DNA of 5,043 nt from NCBI GenBank assembly GCA_029859555.1, contig JAOUCV010000182.1, forward strand, positions 1 to 5,043, written 5' to 3'. Shown here one piece after another: positions 1 through 4,905 of the stretch. This DNA comes from Gammaproteobacteria bacterium. Lineage in GTDB: Bacteria > Pseudomonadota > Gammaproteobacteria > UBA9214. The first letter of the stretch is position 1, and each line of letters begins with the position of its first letter. Under the pieces are notes generated by a model. The model ran no database searches, had not been told where the DNA came from, and saw nothing but the letters and a program-made list of their open reading frames with translations. A program made the position numbers and the translations under genes.

Positions 1-193
1 ATTCATAGGCCTGGTGAATACCGGTGTCGAAAAAGATATACAGGTAGACGCCGCTGACAATGACAATCCAGTAAAAGAACCAGCCAAGAGCGCCAAGCTG
101 GTGCATGGGGTTCAGCTCAGGGCCGAACGCCCGGTCGAAAAGATTTTCGACGGATTCAAAGGCTGCCTTGATAACAGTGCGCAAGCCACTCAT
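1..193 (-). CDS. Cytochrome b N-terminal domain protein, partial (5' end only)
   Basis: The gene starts at ATG 193-191 and runs off the left edge after 64 codons. The visible part begins with an amphipathic stretch (residues 5-25, ending ENLFDRAFGPELNPMHQLG) and then one hydrophobic helix at about 34-55, followed by FFDTGIHQAYE. This resembles the entry into the first helix of the cytochrome b/b6 family, the quinol-oxidising diheme subunit of bc-type complexes. The heme-ligand histidines of that family lie in later helices, beyond the window, so the heme sites cannot be checked. The start lies 30 bases after the SCO stop with no terminator between them, which suggests co-transcription. The ribosome site is weak (GGA about 12 bases upstream); a TTG at 202-200 is a possible alternative start. 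Seen: hydrophobic profile and motif resemblance. Inferred: a quinol-to-periplasm electron link for the upstream heme-copper enzyme. It could instead be a free-standing cytochrome b variant. Confidence 0.72.
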   Translation of the reverse strand, partial: MSGLRTVIKAAFESVENLFDRAFGPELNPMHQLGALGWFFYWIVIVSGVYLYIFFDTGIHQAYE

Positions 194-223
194 GTGTCGC
201 AAGATTCCATGGTTGATTTTATT

Positions 224-1114
224 TTACCGGCTTGGGGACGGTGGATTGCGCCAGGAAACGATGATAAACCAGGCGATCCCGCCAAGTATCAGCAGGCTGA
301 TGCCGACGCCGATGAACAGGGAGTAGTCGAAATGATATCTGCCTGTGGCTGGATCGTAAACTGTGCAAAACAGTTTAATGTTGTTTATCCAGCCCTCGAT
401 CGGTGAAGCGGCAACCTGCTTGTCATAGAGTATTTCCTTGAGCGGTTCCACCAGTGCGGGTGGCTCCGGATCCATGCCGTAAATCTGTCGATAGACCTTG
501 CCCTCTGCATCGACCAGAGTGGCCTGGATCATATGGTCAAAGCCCTTGGCCGTGCTGAAATAGCTGAAGCCCGCGTCATTGGCGAGGTCTTGTATGGTTG
601 CGGCGCTGCTGCTGACAAAATACCAGTTGTTGATGTCAATGTTGCGCTGTTTGGCAAACAGGCGCATGCGGTCCGGGGTATCGTTTGCCGTGTCGAAACC
701 AACGGTCAGCACGGAAAAACTGTCATCACCGAGAGCCTCGCGCGCAATCCTGACGTTTTTGGCCAGGTTGCTCGTAAGCGTCGGGCAGATGTGATAACAA
801 CTGGTGTAGATCAGGCTGATCAGCACCGGTTTACCGCGCATTGAATCCAGTGTCACGCGCTTGCCGCTGCCATCCAGAAAATCATAATCACCAAGCGTCT
901 GCCCGATGGCTGCCTGGCTCAGGGCAAGGGCTGCCTTCTCGTTGTAGTCGGCACCCCTTTTATGTTCATGTTTGGCGGCCTCGTGGTCATGCCCGGCTGC
1001 GGTATCGATTGCCTCCATTGCAGGCGCCTGTTCCTGCACGGCAGTGGCGCTGCCCATTAAGAACAGGCTGATGAAAATAAGGAGGTAGCCAAATGTTTTG
1101 TTACTGGTGGTCAT
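224..1114 (-). CDS. SCO1/SenC/PrrC-family copper chaperone, membrane anchored
   Basis: This 296-residue protein has a thioredoxin fold and delivers copper to, or reduces, the CuA site of heme-copper oxidases. An N-terminal signal segment (about 8-25) ends in an Ala-Thr-Ala site compatible with signal peptidase. A histidine-rich stretch follows (41-53, four His). The SCO core starts near residue 73. It contains the copper-binding CxxxC motif (Cys106, Cys110, in TSCYHICP) and the distant ligand His194 in GFDHMIQ, the classic SCO set. A hydrophobic helix at about 265-288 gives a C-terminal anchor, so the protein is longer than minimal SCO proteins of roughly 200 residues. The start is supported by TTAAGG at 1121-1126, six bases before the ATG. 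It lies downstream of ctaB and the oxidoreductase genes. SenC genes are known companions of NorSY-type nitric oxide reductase clusters in ammonia oxidisers as well as of ordinary oxidases. Family assignment is firm; the exact client is inferred to be the CuA subunit encoded here. Confidence 0.93.
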   Translation of the reverse strand: MTTSNKTFGYLLIFISLFLMGSATAVQEQAPAMEAIDTAAGHDHEAAKHEHKRGADYNEKAALALSQAAIGQTLGDYDFLDGSGKRVTLDSMRGKPVLISLIYTSCYHICPTLTSNLAKNVRIAREALGDDSFSVLTVGFDTANDTPDRMRLFAKQRNIDINNWYFVSSSAATIQDLANDAGFSYFSTAKGFDHMIQATLVDAEGKVYRQIYGMDPEPPALVEPLKEILYDKQVAASPIEGWINNIKLFCTVYDPATGRYHFDYSLFIGVGISLLILGGIAWFIIVSWRNPPSPSR

Positions 1115-1236
1115 CGCAAGCCTTAAATTTCATATCGGGTAATATTCTAATATATCACGCTACACTTTGACAGCTTGCAGCTTGAGTCAAAGAGGGCAGC
1201 GACGAAGCAACCCGGTGGTTGCCGGGAAGTAGTTCG
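1115..1236 (-). promoter_or_regulatory. ctaB-SCO intergenic region with inverted repeats and a possible promoter
   Basis: This 122-base gap is the largest one downstream of the small subunit gene. Just after the ctaB stop lies a short hairpin, CCCGG-N6-CCGGG (1211-1226), with no T-run on the transcribed strand. Further on is a perfect 7-base inverted repeat, CTTTGAC (1165-1171) and GTCAAAG (1186-1192), separated by 14 bases. The following DNA is AT-rich. Read on the minus strand, CTGTCA (1173-1168) and TAGAAT (1149-1144) are 18 bases apart and make a fair sigma-70 pair ending about 30 bases before the SCO start. This suggests SCO and cytochrome b may have their own promoter, possibly controlled through the repeat. 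No recognised regulator site was identified. The pair is only a moderate match. Confidence 0.3.
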
Positions 1237-2100
1237 CTAGATCAGCCACGCATCCAGGATGGCAGCAAGCAGTAGCAGGCTCAGCTGTATCAGTGAGGCA
1301 TGAAAGTTGATCATGGCCGTTTTTGCTGACGGGTTACGCACCAGTCCGATACTGGTCCAGACGAACCAGCCGCCACCGGTAGCCGCACCCAGCAGATAAA
1401 TCCAGCCCATCCCGTACAGGACGGGCAGTAGTGATAAAGCGAACAGCAATACGGTGTGCCCCAGGATAATACGTGCGGCTGTCTTCTCCTCAACCACCAC
1501 CGGTAGCATGGGCACGCCCGCCGTGGCGTAGTCATCCTTGTACTTGAAGGCAAGGCTCCAGAAGTGTGGTGGTGTCCACAGAAACAGCACCACTGCCAGA
1601 ATCACCGGGGCGGGTGCCAGTCCGGGGTCTACAGCGGCGGCTCCGGCGAGGATGGCAAAACTGCCGGCCAGTCCACCGACCACGATATTCATCCAGGTAC
1701 GGCGTTTCAGCCATACGGTGTAGACAACACCGTAGACAAACGCCCCAAGGAATACATAGAACGCGGCAACGGCATTGGTGGCCAGTGTGGCTGCAGCGAT
1801 GGCCGTCACCAGCAGCAGTACGATCCCGGTCAGCCAGTAACCGTTGGCCGTAAACTGGCCAGTCACGAATGGCCGGCCGCGGGTGCGCTTCATGCGCGCA
1901 TCCAGATCGCGTTCCATGTACATGTTGAAGGCGCCGGCACTGGCCGAAGACAGCAGCACGGCAAGTGCCAGTACCGCAATCTGCCAGCCTTCCGGTGCCG
2001 GTCCGGGTGCAACGGCTACACCCGCCAGCGCCGTCAGCATGATGGCTATCCCGATACGGAGCTTGAACACCGAATAGGCGAGTGCCAGTGTCTCCTTCAT
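1237..2100 (-). CDS. ctaB: Protoheme IX farnesyltransferase (heme O synthase)
   Basis: This 287-residue integral membrane prenyltransferase (CtaB/CyoE/COX10) attaches a farnesyl chain to heme b to give heme O. The first Asp-rich motif is clear: N59-M-Y-M-E-R-D65-L-D67-A-R-M-K-R-T, followed by RGRP. The second conserved block is YKDDYATAGVPMLP at 187-200, and LKRRTWMNIVVGGLAGS spans 131-147. The N-terminal FKLRI (12-16) matches the usual K-x-R-I entry to the first helix. About nine hydrophobic segments are visible, and length is normal for the family. The frame stays open 35 codons further upstream, but that extension overlaps the end of subunit I and is not hydrophobic. AGGGA at 2111-2115, ten bases before ATG 2100, fixes the shorter start. 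The 25-base gap after subunit I implies an operon. No ctaA is seen, so the enzyme may use heme O, or heme A made elsewhere. Confidence 0.95.
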   Translation of the reverse strand: MKETLALAYSVFKLRIGIAIMLTALAGVAVAPGPAPEGWQIAVLALAVLLSSASAGAFNMYMERDLDARMKRTRGRPFVTGQFTANGYWLTGIVLLLVTAIAAATLATNAVAAFYVFLGAFVYGVVYTVWLKRRTWMNIVVGGLAGSFAILAGAAAVDPGLAPAPVILAVVLFLWTPPHFWSLAFKYKDDYATAGVPMLPVVVEEKTAARIILGHTVLLFALSLLPVLYGMGWIYLLGAATGGGWFVWTSIGLVRNPSAKTAMINFHASLIQLSLLLLAAILDAWLI

Positions 2101-2110
2101 CGGAGCATCA

Positions 2111-2115
2111 TCCCT
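2111..2115 (-). promoter_or_regulatory. ctaB: Ribosome binding site that sets the ctaB start
   Basis: AGGGA on the minus strand lies ten bases before ATG 2100-2098, in the 25-base gap between the subunit I stop (2128-2126) and ctaB. It supports the 287-residue start, which begins MKETLALAY. The longer in-frame start at 2205 would lie inside the end of subunit I. Confidence 0.6.
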
Positions 2116-2125
2116 ATCTGTCGAT

Positions 2126-3802
2126 TTACCGGAGTGGCCAGACTTCAGCCAGGTATTTCCAGTTGACGAAGTAGTAGAGGATGAACGATACGAAGAACAC
2201 GCCAACCAGAACCAGGGTTCCCGGGATCTTCGGATGTTTCATACTGCCGTATTCGGTGGCGGTTTCCATGGTAAGGCCTTTCAGTGGTTCGTCACCGGTC
2301 TTTTTGCCAAACAGCAGGGAGCCGACGACGACCACAATAAACATGATGCCGCCAAGCGTTGCCAGCACGGCAAACATACCGTTCAGACCCATCATCAGGT
2401 AGGCCGCACCCGGGAAGTCGAACTTGATTATGGAATCCGCGCCCGAGATATCCCAGTGACGGCGCGGAACGCCGAGGGTACCGGCTCCCATCATGAACAC
2501 CGAGATACCCGTTACCCCGAGGCCGAAGACGTAGGGCTGCCACATGGCCATTTTCCTCATGATCAGCTCACGCTGGAAGACCAGCGGTACCAGCAGGTAG
2601 GTGGCCGCCATAAAGGCCAGCGTGGTACCAAGTACCACCGTTGCATGGAAATGGCCCGGTACATAGATGGTGTTATGGATGATCAGGTTGATCTGTTCGA
2701 CGCCCATGACCACACCGGAAATCCCGCCCAGAAAACCGAACGTGACCAGCGAAATGAACATGGCCGAGAAGGCCGGATTACCCCAGGGCGCATTGCGCAG
2801 CCAGCCGAACAGGCCCTTGGTATAGCCGCGGGCACGTTGGGCAGCCTCAATGGAGCCGGGGACAGTCATGCCGTGAATCATGCTGCCGAGGACCGCCAGG
2901 TACATGGCATAACTGGTATTGAATATCTTCCACTCGGAACTGAGGCCCGGATCAACCAGCAGGTGGTGCGCACTGGCGAGCTGCAGGAAAAAGATGTACA
3001 GCAGGAAGGCACCGCGGCTGACTTTCTCCGACAGCGGCTTGGCGCCAAGAACCACGGCAGCAACCAGGTACCAGATCGATACATGTGCTGCAACGTTGAT
3101 CTGCTGGGAGGAATGTCCCATGGCCCACCAGATAGTCCGGTACATCAGGCTGTCGATATGTCCAATGTAGCCGAGTGACCACAGGTAAGTCGGAACCAGG
3201 ACGATCGCACCGGAAGCAATCGTGAATACGGCGATAATGGCGGCGACCATTGCGCCGAACGTTACCAGCGGGATGGACCCTTGATAGGTCTTTTCATCCC
3301 TGGCGACCACCAGCGTGCCAAAAAATACAAAGCAACCGATCAATGCACCCACCGCGAACAGGATCAGTCCCAGATAAAAATTGGGTTCTGCCTGCATCGG
3401 TACATAGGAGGTGAACATGACGCTGGAATTACCCTGCAGGACGGTGACATTGGTGATGGCGGCACCGACCAGCATGAGCACGAACCCGACCCATGCCCAG
3501 CGGGGTGTGGCTAGCCTGGAATTCAGCAATACCGCGGACGCAAAGTACATTACCGCTATTTCAAAAAAGATAATCCAGACCAGCAGTACATCAAGGCCGT
3601 GAGCGGTCAGCGCCAGATAGAACCAGTCGGCCGGAAGGATATGCACACCGGGCCAGCGGGTGAGTGCAACCAGCAGTCCAAACAGGCCGCCGACAGCAAG
3701 AAAAACGATGGACACAAAGGCATTTGCCTTGATCAGGTTTTCCGCCGACTTGTGAATGCGTAGTCCGGTGGCCGGACAAACACGATGATTGAATGTTGAC
3801 AT
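2126..3802 (-). CDS. B-family heme-copper oxidoreductase catalytic subunit I; probable NO reductase (sNOR-like) lacking the active-site Tyr
   Basis: The 558-residue protein has about 13 hydrophobic helices. It aligns end to end with the ba3 oxidase subunit I of Thermus (as I recall it), for example GLFGWLRNAPWGNPAF at 330-345, HNTIYVPGHFH at 376-386 and the Val-Pro-Arg-Arg at 445-448. Metal ligands are complete: His68 and His386 (low-spin heme), His384 (active-site heme), and His230, His279 and His280 (CuB). The cross-link tyrosine of A/B-family oxygen reductases, four residues after the first CuB His, is Gln234 here (GHSSQQINV). The residue six before His279 is Leu273, so the cbb3-type substitute tyrosine is absent too. 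Of the B-family K-channel positions, Tyr245 (Thermus Tyr248) and Ser307 (Ser309) remain, while Tyr244 and Thr312 appear to be Val241 and His310. This favours NO rather than O2 reduction, by inference from known HCO-type NO reductases. The start has AGGGAG (3812-3817), nine bases upstream. Databases would probably call it cytochrome c oxidase subunit I. B-family membership is near certain; the NO role is likely but unproven. Confidence 0.93.
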   Translation of the reverse strand: MSTFNHRVCPATGLRIHKSAENLIKANAFVSIVFLAVGGLFGLLVALTRWPGVHILPADWFYLALTAHGLDVLLVWIIFFEIAVMYFASAVLLNSRLATPRWAWVGFVLMLVGAAITNVTVLQGNSSVMFTSYVPMQAEPNFYLGLILFAVGALIGCFVFFGTLVVARDEKTYQGSIPLVTFGAMVAAIIAVFTIASGAIVLVPTYLWSLGYIGHIDSLMYRTIWWAMGHSSQQINVAAHVSIWYLVAAVVLGAKPLSEKVSRGAFLLYIFFLQLASAHHLLVDPGLSSEWKIFNTSYAMYLAVLGSMIHGMTVPGSIEAAQRARGYTKGLFGWLRNAPWGNPAFSAMFISLVTFGFLGGISGVVMGVEQINLIIHNTIYVPGHFHATVVLGTTLAFMAATYLLVPLVFQRELIMRKMAMWQPYVFGLGVTGISVFMMGAGTLGVPRRHWDISGADSIIKFDFPGAAYLMMGLNGMFAVLATLGGIMFIVVVVGSLLFGKKTGDEPLKGLTMETATEYGSMKHPKIPGTLVLVGVFFVSFILYYFVNWKYLAEVWPLR

Positions 3803-3818
3803 CTCGAAAATCTCCCTG

Positions 3819-4352
3819 TTATTCGGTTACGAGGATTTTGCCGATCATCTGATGATGGCCAATCCCGCAGAATTCATTACACACCACTCCGAATTCGCCG
3901 GAGTCTGTTGGAGTTATCGTGACGACCATGTCATAACCCGGGTGGACTTCCAGGTTGATATTGACCGGTTGCAACGAGAACCCGTGCAGCCAGTCCATGG
4001 ATGACAGGTGCAGCCGGTAGGACTGACCTTTTTCGAATTCGATAATGGGCCACCATTGCCAGAGTCGGGCAACCAGGTAGACATCACTGCCTGGTGGCGG
4101 GTGCACGACGGGCATGCCGGAATCCTCGCGTACCTGGTGTTGCTCAACCATGGCCGTTGCCTTTTCCAGAAAGGCTTCCGGTGTGATGCGGTAGGCTTCG
4201 TTGGAGAGATTCTGTTCACCTTCCAGGTGCCAGTAGACCATGCCGGAAAACATGACCAGGCCCCATAAAAAGGCCACGATAATCCAGATTAATTCAGAAC
4301 GTGCAACAGGCAGATTCCACCAGATACGCTCGGGGGGAGGAGTAATAGCCAT
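3819..4352 (-). CDS. CuA-binding subunit II of the heme-copper oxidoreductase
   Basis: This 177-residue protein has one N-terminal membrane anchor (about 20-41) and a periplasmic cupredoxin domain (about 90-177). The binuclear CuA site is complete: His123 in DWLHGFSL, then Cys158, Glu160 (carbonyl ligand), Cys162, His166 and Met169 in CNEFCGIGHHQM. It should accept electrons from a soluble donor, such as cytochrome c or a cupredoxin, and pass them to the low-spin heme of subunit I. Like ba3 subunit II it has a single helix and no C-terminal heme c domain (no CxxCH). A linker of about 45 residues (43-90), rich in Glu and Pro, joins anchor and domain. The stop is 16 bases before the subunit I start. 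AAGGGAG (4363-4369) lies ten bases before the ATG. In NorSY-type nitric oxide reductases the partner is also a CuA subunit, so this gene fits either function. Confidence 0.95.
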   Translation of the reverse strand: MAITPPPERIWWNLPVARSELIWIIVAFLWGLVMFSGMVYWHLEGEQNLSNEAYRITPEAFLEKATAMVEQHQVREDSGMPVVHPPPGSDVYLVARLWQWWPIIEFEKGQSYRLHLSSMDWLHGFSLQPVNINLEVHPGYDMVVTITPTDSGEFGVVCNEFCGIGHHQMIGKILVTE

Positions 4353-4372
4353 TGGTTTGATGCTCCCTTAGG

Positions 4373-4546
4373 TTACTTTGCTATTGGAATTGTGACGATT
4401 TCCATGATGCCCCAGATCACATAGAACACTGTTGGCATGACAACGCCGATGAACAGTAACAGGAAGGGGTTATCAAGTATGCGTTGCATGGCAGGGACGC
4501 GCTTTTCATCCGTGTCCGGCTCGTTGTGTTGTTCAGAATCAGCCAT
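4373..4546 (-). CDS. Small single-helix membrane protein, candidate subunit IIa-like
   Basis: This 57-codon gene begins MADSEQHNEPDTDEKR and ends at TAA 4375-4373. The first 17 residues or so are acidic and polar. RILDNPF then leads into one hydrophobic helix (about 28-50) and a short tail ending IPIAK. It has a good ribosome site (GGAG at 4555-4558, eight bases upstream), and its stop is 20 bases before the subunit II start. It is therefore the first gene of the tight run of four that ends with ctaB. B-family ba3 oxidases have a tiny one-helix subunit IIa (34 residues in Thermus) encoded beside subunit II, and position and topology match that role. No sequence motif proves homology, and the acidic N-terminus is longer than in the Thermus protein. 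Seen: frame, ribosome site, helix. Inferred: structural subunit of this complex. Confidence 0.8.
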   Translation of the reverse strand: MADSEQHNEPDTDEKRVPAMQRILDNPFLLLFIGVVMPTVFYVIWGIMEIVTIPIAK

Positions 4547-4554
4547 TCTGTTGT

Positions 4555-4558
4555 CTCC
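4555..4558 (-). promoter_or_regulatory. Ribosome binding site of the 57-residue gene
   Basis: GGAG on the minus strand lies eight bases before ATG 4546-4544. Together with the spacing to subunit II, it is the main evidence that this very short frame is a translated gene. Confidence 0.6.
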
Positions 4559-4578
4559 AGGACTTGTTGATTATGGGT

Positions 4579-4593
4579 GTGACAAATTGTCAC
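4579..4593. promoter_or_regulatory. Perfect inverted repeat, candidate operator
   Basis: GTGACAA-A-TTGTCAC has perfect 7-base arms around a single central base. It lies 33-49 bases upstream of the 57-residue gene, between the FNR/DNR-type box and the ribosome site. It resembles a dimeric regulator site. The spacing of TGTGA and TCAC is one base longer than a CRP site, and the sequence is not the usual NsrR or FNR box, so no regulator is named. A -10-like TATTAC (4599-4594) borders it, so a bound protein could block a promoter there. The stem is too short, and has no T-run, to be read as a terminator. Confidence 0.45.
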
Positions 4594-4635
4594 GTAATAT
4601 CACTCGCAAGGAGACTACTAATAGAATCTGGCTTC

Positions 4636-4651
4636 CTTGATCTAGGTCAAG
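4636..4651. promoter_or_regulatory. FNR/DNR/NNR-family binding box
   Basis: CTTGATCTAGGTCAAG contains TTGAT-N4-GTCAA (4637-4650). This matches the Crp-Fnr family consensus TTGAT-N4-ATCAA at nine of ten fixed positions, with the G variant common in boxes recognised by FNR/ANR and NO-responsive DNR/NNR regulators. It lies 91 bases before the start of the 57-residue gene, in a non-coding gap, and points to induction under low oxygen or nitric oxide. No strong -10 sits at the ideal class II distance; TAGTCT (4617-4612) is a weak candidate, and TATTAC (4599-4594) would place the box further upstream. DNR and FNR boxes cannot be told apart by sequence alone. Confidence 0.7.
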
Positions 4652-4722
4652 TGAGTATGAGTCTTGGCTGAATTCCTGGAGATTTAGCGGTTGTGCGCCG
4701 GTGGATTGCCAATGCAGCTGGC

Positions 4723-4905
4723 TTACTGGCTGGTCAGGAGGCGGATCAGGTAAAACGAGGTCACTGCCATCGTCATCAGAATGGCAAAAAAGATCAGGCT
4801 GCGCTTCTCAAAACGCTTCCCTGCTGCCAGTTCCATGCGTTTCAGGATCCAGTCGGCGGCCAGGTAGAGCAAGATTGCAGTGAGGGTGAAATAGACGATT
4901 TCCAT
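4723..4905 (-). CDS. Small two-helix membrane protein, function unknown
   Basis: This 60-residue protein begins MEIVYFTLTAIL. It has one helix at about 2-20, a basic loop (LKRMELAAGKRFEKR, 21-35) and a second helix at about 37-56, ending LLTSQ. By the positive-inside rule both ends would face the periplasm and the loop the cytoplasm. An in-frame ATG nine codons upstream (4932) would add MIVTGSVLP. I prefer 4905 because the helix begins there and a GGGG run lies about 12 bases before it, while the upstream ATG has no usable ribosome site; neither start is strong. I do not recognise the family. It is on the same strand as the NO-reductase-like cluster but separated by the control region, so it may be transcribed apart. 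NorSY-type clusters of ammonia oxidisers include an uncharacterised orf1; whether this corresponds cannot be told. Confidence 0.65.
   Translation of the reverse strand: MEIVYFTLTAILLYLAADWILKRMELAAGKRFEKRSLIFFAILMTMAVTSFYLIRLLTSQ

Larger units (their letters stand above)
4547..4722 (-). promoter_or_regulatory. Main control region of the oxidoreductase operon
   Basis: This 176-base gap separates the two-helix membrane protein gene from the 57-residue gene. It holds the FNR/DNR-type box and the 15-base inverted repeat listed separately, plus AT-rich candidates for a -10 element (4612-4623 and 4594-4599). No clear intrinsic terminator follows the upstream gene; only a 4-base stem, GCCA...TGGC, is seen near 4708-4722. 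It is the longest non-coding stretch between genes here and the most likely start point for transcription of the run from the small subunit to ctaB. Confidence 0.55.

Noticed and set aside
14..406. Plus-strand open frame at the left edge
   Set aside because: It runs antisense to both the cytochrome b start and the end of SCO, which have recognisable protein motifs.
1211..1226. Intrinsic terminator after ctaB
   Set aside because: The stem is only 5 base pairs and has no T-run on the transcribed strand.
1564..2166. Plus-strand open frame of about 200 codons opposite ctaB
   Set aside because: It is antisense to a gene with clear family motifs; the translation is low in hydrophobics, rich in Gly, Gln and Arg, and has no recognisable domain.
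2101..2205. Longer ctaB start at 2205
   Set aside because: It overlaps the end of subunit I, adds 35 Ser/Thr-rich residues unlike the family, and lacks the good ribosome site found before 2100.
2234..3178. Long plus-strand open frame of about 314 codons
   Set aside because: It is antisense to the certain subunit I gene, its translation is His/Gln/Arg-rich with no domain, and it arises from codon bias on the opposite strand.
2126..3802. Reading subunit I simply as an aa3- or ba3-type O2-reducing cytochrome c oxidase
   Set aside because: The fold and metal ligands fit, but the active-site Tyr is Gln and no substitute Tyr is seen at the cbb3 position, so an oxygen reductase label would be unsafe.
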